From assembly GCA_964531735.1 (NCBI GenBank), contig CAZHGD010000041.1, forward strand, positions 1-49,149: a DNA stretch of 49,149 nucleotides. Reading direction: 5' to 3'. The position numbers and the translations under genes were made by a program. Below, piece after piece: positions 46,471 to 49,149 of this stretch. Numbering within the stretch: position 1 is the first letter of the stretch; each line of letters begins with the position of its first letter. This DNA is from CAZHGD01 sp964531735. GTDB taxonomy: Bacteria > Armatimonadota > UBA10988. The notes under the pieces were generated by a model. That model searched no databases. It was not told the DNA's origin and was given only the letters and a program-made list of their open reading frames with translations.

Positions 46471-48405
46471 ATGTCTGTTCTCGGCATCGATATCGGCACC
46501 GAAACCATCAAGATCGTCGAGATGGCGAAGGCTGGTCGAGGCTACAAGCTTCTCAACTACGCGATTGGTCCGACGCCGCCGGGTTCGGTGACCGATGGCG
46601 ACATCCAGGATCCGCAACAGGTCGGCGAAGCGATTCGTGACTTGGTGCGCGAACACCGCATCCGGTCGACCCGCGCGGTGACCAGTGTGCAGGGCCAGAA
46701 GACGATGGTCGTGCGCATCATCGACAACCTGCCGCGCATGAGCAAGAACGAGCTGGCGGCGAACATCGACGACGAGGTGGCACGCCACATCCCGTTCCCA
46801 CCGAGCCAGGTGATCATGGACTACTGCGTGGTGGAGCGGCCGAACGAGGCGCCGGATTCCCCCAACATGGAAGTCCTCTTCGCGGCAGTGCAGCCGGAAG
46901 TGGTCGACCTGGTCATCGAGGCGCTGAAGGTGGCCAAGCTCAAGCCGGTGGCTATCGAGGTGCAGCCGCTGGCGCTCAGCCGCAGCCTGATCGAGGTCGG
47001 CAGCGACGGCGGCGGCATCGGGCAAACGGTGGCCGTGGTCAACGTCGGCGCGACCGTCACCGAGTTGTGCGTGATCCGTGACGGGCTGCTGCATTTCCCG
47101 CGGACCATGCCGATCGCCGGCCGCGGTATCACCCAGCGGCTGTCCGAGGGCCTGGGCATCAGCGAGCAGCAGGCCGAGATGCAGAAGGTGCAGTACGGCT
47201 GCGTGACGCCGCTGCCGCCGGGCGCTCGGCCGGAACCGGCCGCGGCGGCCGAGGTGCCCGCCGAAGAGCTGACGCTGCCGGGCGAGGCGGAGCTGGCTTT
47301 CCCGACCTTCGACGAGTCGGAGGAGAGCGATGTCGGCTTCGGCGGCACCGGCACCGGTGGGTTCACCTTCACCACCGACGAGGAGCCGGCCGCCGAGGTG
47401 CATGTCGACGAGGGCGAGGCCGGGCGCGACGCGTTCGAGTTGAGCGACGATCTCGACACCGAGGGGCCGACCTTCAATTTCGGGCTGGACGACGACCCGC
47501 CGACCAAGCACAGTCTGCTGCCCGACGACGATGAAGACGACGGCCCGCCGCCGGTGCCTGAAGGCGAGGCCGAGTTCGAACTGGGCGAAGACGTCGATCT
47601 GGAGACCCCGGCGTTCCATTTCGAGTTCACCGAAACCGAAGAGGAGACCCCGGAGCCGCCCGCGGCGCCGGCGCCGGCCGAGGCCGCCGAGGCGGCCGAG
47701 GCGGCCACCGCGGTCCTGGGCGAGGCGGACGAGGAGCCGGCGCTGGGCTTCGAGTTCAGCACCGACGAGGGCTCGACGGAGACCCAGACCGGCGAGGACG
47801 TCGAGTTCAGCTTCGACCTGGGCGGTGGTGAGGCCGCGACCTCGTTGCCGGCAGCGGGCAGCGCTGACGACAGCAGCTCCACCGACGTGGGCGCCAGTTT
47901 CGACTTGGCCGACCTGGCGACGCAGGACGAAGGGGGCGACTCGCCCACCGCCGGCCTGGGTTTCGTCATTGAAGAAGAGGCCACCGACAGTGACGCGGGT
48001 GGGATCGCCTTCGGCCTGGACGACATCGGTGAAGCGCCGACGGTCGCCCCGGCGGCGGCGGCCACGGTGCTGCCACCCGCGGGCGTCGGCGATGAGGCGG
48101 CGCAGGTCCGGCAGGTGATGGAACCGGTGATGCGCGAGATCGCCGTGGAGATCAGCCGCTCGCTCGACTTCTATCGCAGCCGCTACGAAGGGACCGTGAT
48201 CGACCAGGTGGTCGTGGTGGGCGGCACCGCCCGGGTCGAGGGTCTGCCGCAGTTCCTCGAAGACGAACTCGGCGTGGCCGTCGACCGCGGCGATCCGCTG
48301 GCGCGCGTGGTCATCGCCAACCCGCGGCTCACCGATGAGGACCTGCGGCGCGACGCACCGGTACTGGCCGTGGCGGTCGGACTGGCTCTGCGGGAGTTGA
48401 TGTGA
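46471..48405 (+). CDS. pilM: Type IV pilus assembly protein PilM with a large acidic insertion
   Basis: A 644-residue actin-like cytosolic protein that binds the N-terminus of PilN and links the pilus platform. The N-terminus LGIDIGTETIKIVEMAKAG is the phosphate-1 loop of PilM. LSKNELAANIDDEVARHIPFP-like sequence and VAVVNVGATVTELCVIRDGLLHFPRTMPIAGRGIT match the next conserved parts. The C-terminus IAVEISRSLDFYRSRYEG with VVVGGTARVEGLPQFLEDELG closes the fold. Between them, about residues 251-544, lies an acidic, Pro/Ala-rich, apparently disordered insertion that ordinary ~350-residue PilM proteins lack. It contains about eleven spaced phenylalanine motifs such as PTFNFGLDDD, AEFELGEDV and VEFSFDLGG. 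The two flanks together make a normal full-length PilM. Confidence 0.9.
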   Translation: MSVLGIDIGTETIKIVEMAKAGRGYKLLNYAIGPTPPGSVTDGDIQDPQQVGEAIRDLVREHRIRSTRAVTSVQGQKTMVVRIIDNLPRMSKNELAANIDDEVARHIPFPPSQVIMDYCVVERPNEAPDSPNMEVLFAAVQPEVVDLVIEALKVAKLKPVAIEVQPLALSRSLIEVGSDGGGIGQTVAVVNVGATVTELCVIRDGLLHFPRTMPIAGRGITQRLSEGLGISEQQAEMQKVQYGCVTPLPPGARPEPAAAAEVPAEELTLPGEAELAFPTFDESEESDVGFGGTGTGGFTFTTDEEPAAEVHVDEGEAGRDAFELSDDLDTEGPTFNFGLDDDPPTKHSLLPDDDEDDGPPPVPEGEAEFELGEDVDLETPAFHFEFTETEEETPEPPAAPAPAEAAEAAEAATAVLGEADEEPALGFEFSTDEGSTETQTGEDVEFSFDLGGGEAATSLPAAGSADDSSSTDVGASFDLADLATQDEGGDSPTAGLGFVIEEEATDSDAGGIAFGLDDIGEAPTVAPAAAATVLPPAGVGDEAAQVRQVMEPVMREIAVEISRSLDFYRSRYEGTVIDQVVVVGGTARVEGLPQFLEDELGVAVDRGDPLARVVIANPRLTDEDLRRDAPVLAVAVGLALRELM

Positions 48406-48415
48406 CGAGGAACCC

Positions 48416-49149
48416 ATGCTTCGCCTGAATCTGCTGCCGGCATCGTTCTTCGAAGGCGCCCGCTTCCGCTGGGCGGTCGTGGTCTGCGTTTTGGCGCTGG
48501 TGTTCGACCTGGTGGTCACCATGCTCTGGGTGCGGGGCAGCGCGGACCAGTTGGCGAACATGAAGCGGCAGGCCGCTCAGGCCAAGGCCCTCGAAACGCA
48601 GATCACCACCATCACCTCGCAGATTGCCGAGGAAGAGGCCAAGGTGGCGCCGATCGAGACGCGGCGCAACTACCTGGAAGACCTCCGTGACTACGGTGTC
48701 GCCTGGACCTGCCGGATGCGCGTGCTGCGCCTGGCCATCTACGACAAGGCCGACGTGCTGTCGGTGCGGATCGAGCCGGCGGGCTTCTCGCTGCAGGTGC
48801 GGGTGAAGACCACCGACGACGTGGCCAAGCTGCTGCAGAAGCTCAAGGGCTCGTACTACCTGACGGAGAAGGAACTCAAGGACCAGATCGACGGTCCGCT
48901 CAACCGGGGCGGGACGCCGGTCCGCGACAAGAGCGCGATCCGCAACCTGGATCTCTACCGGGTCCGGCTCGACAGCATCAACGTCTCGGCGATTTCCGGC
49001 TGGCCGAACCCGGCGGAGCCCGGTGGCTTCATCAAGGAATCGGCGACGCACATCACGGTGCCACCGGCGCCGGGTGGCGGCGTCGCGGTGAACAGCCAGG
49101 GCGGCGCGGCCAGCGGCGGGCAGGCCGGGGCCGGCCCGGGTGGTCCCGG
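48416..49149 (+). CDS. pilN: Type IV pilus assembly protein PilN (3' truncated)
   Basis: An open frame from ATG 48416 runs off the right edge, giving at least 244 residues. It has the PilN start MLRLNLLP, which docks into PilM, then a single transmembrane segment (WAVVVCVLALVFDLVVTMLW) and a coiled-coil region (ADQLANMKRQAAQAKALETQI with SQIAEEEAKVAP). A ferredoxin-like periplasmic domain follows, including VLSVRIEPAGFSLQVRVKTTD. After about residue 215 the sequence turns Gly/Ala/Gln-rich (APGGGVAVNSQGG) up to the window end. GACGAGG lies 5 bases before the ATG and the gap to pilM is 10 bases, so the two are one operon. PilO would be expected next but lies outside the window. Confidence 0.88.
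   Translation, partial: MLRLNLLPASFFEGARFRWAVVVCVLALVFDLVVTMLWVRGSADQLANMKRQAAQAKALETQITTITSQIAEEEAKVAPIETRRNYLEDLRDYGVAWTCRMRVLRLAIYDKADVLSVRIEPAGFSLQVRVKTTDDVAKLLQKLKGSYYLTEKELKDQIDGPLNRGGTPVRDKSAIRNLDLYRVRLDSINVSAISGWPNPAEPGGFIKESATHITVPPAPGGGVAVNSQGGAASGGQAGAGPGGP

Noticed and set aside
1..49149. CRISPR arrays, tRNA/rRNA genes, insertion sequences or prophage
   Set aside because: No spaced direct repeats, cloverleaf-like genes, transposase motifs or attachment sites were seen. The longest unassigned gaps are about 160 bases, at 13446-13600, 25219-25379 and 46311-46470.

Overview
The window is about 49 kb of very GC-rich, densely coding bacterial DNA. It carries no tRNA, rRNA, CRISPR array or recognisable mobile element. 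The gene content suggests a free-living, polysaccharide-degrading bacterium, most likely Armatimonadota and less likely a planctomycete-like lineage. The pointers are DUF4838, DUF6785/DUF6784 and heparinase II/III-type proteins side by side, prepilins of the FTLIELLVVIAII type with downstream YADGH motifs, and outsized exported proteins. This assignment is an inference from gene families, not a phylogenetic result.

Region 1 (1-11573, plus strand) looks like a carbohydrate-use locus: the tail of a membrane protein, a secreted clan-A (agarase-like) glycoside hydrolase, a very large hybrid sensor kinase with a periplasmic binding domain, a secreted DUF4838 protein and a polytopic DUF6785/DUF6784 membrane protein. 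A minus-strand three-gene operon (13445-11574) interrupts it: a small unknown protein, an Apea-like HEPN protein and an AAC(3)-fold acetyltransferase. A huge heparinase II/III-like secreted protein with a C-terminal carbohydrate-binding-like module (13601-18025) and a HIT-family protein follow.

Region 2 (18485-25218) is mixed. A minus-strand pair encodes an SGNH hydrolase and an unusual exported STN-TPR-propeller protein. Plus-strand genes encode a thioredoxin-like lipoprotein, a START/SRPBCC protein, a GAF histidine kinase and a conserved-looking unknown. Several sigma70-like promoters can be read here (TTGNCN, 17-18 nt, TANNNT).

Region 3 (25219-46360) is the most interesting part: seven consecutive plus-strand genes for exported proteins. 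They are four prepilin-like proteins (255, 616, 318 and 694 aa), a PilX-like protein (953 aa) and two giant secreted proteins (about 1,896 and 2,176 aa). A beta-rich sequence module recurs in two of the pilins and both giants, which suggests a common surface assembly. The first pilin gene has a leader hairpin that would hide its Shine-Dalgarno sequence. A strong hairpin after the last giant gene probably ends the unit.

Region 4 (46395-49149) starts with a clear promoter and encodes PilM, with a roughly 290-residue acidic phenylalanine-repeat insertion, and PilN, cut by the window end. These are inner-membrane assembly proteins of a type IV pilus-like machine, so regions 3 and 4 together look like pilins, a possible surface cargo and the start of the assembly platform.
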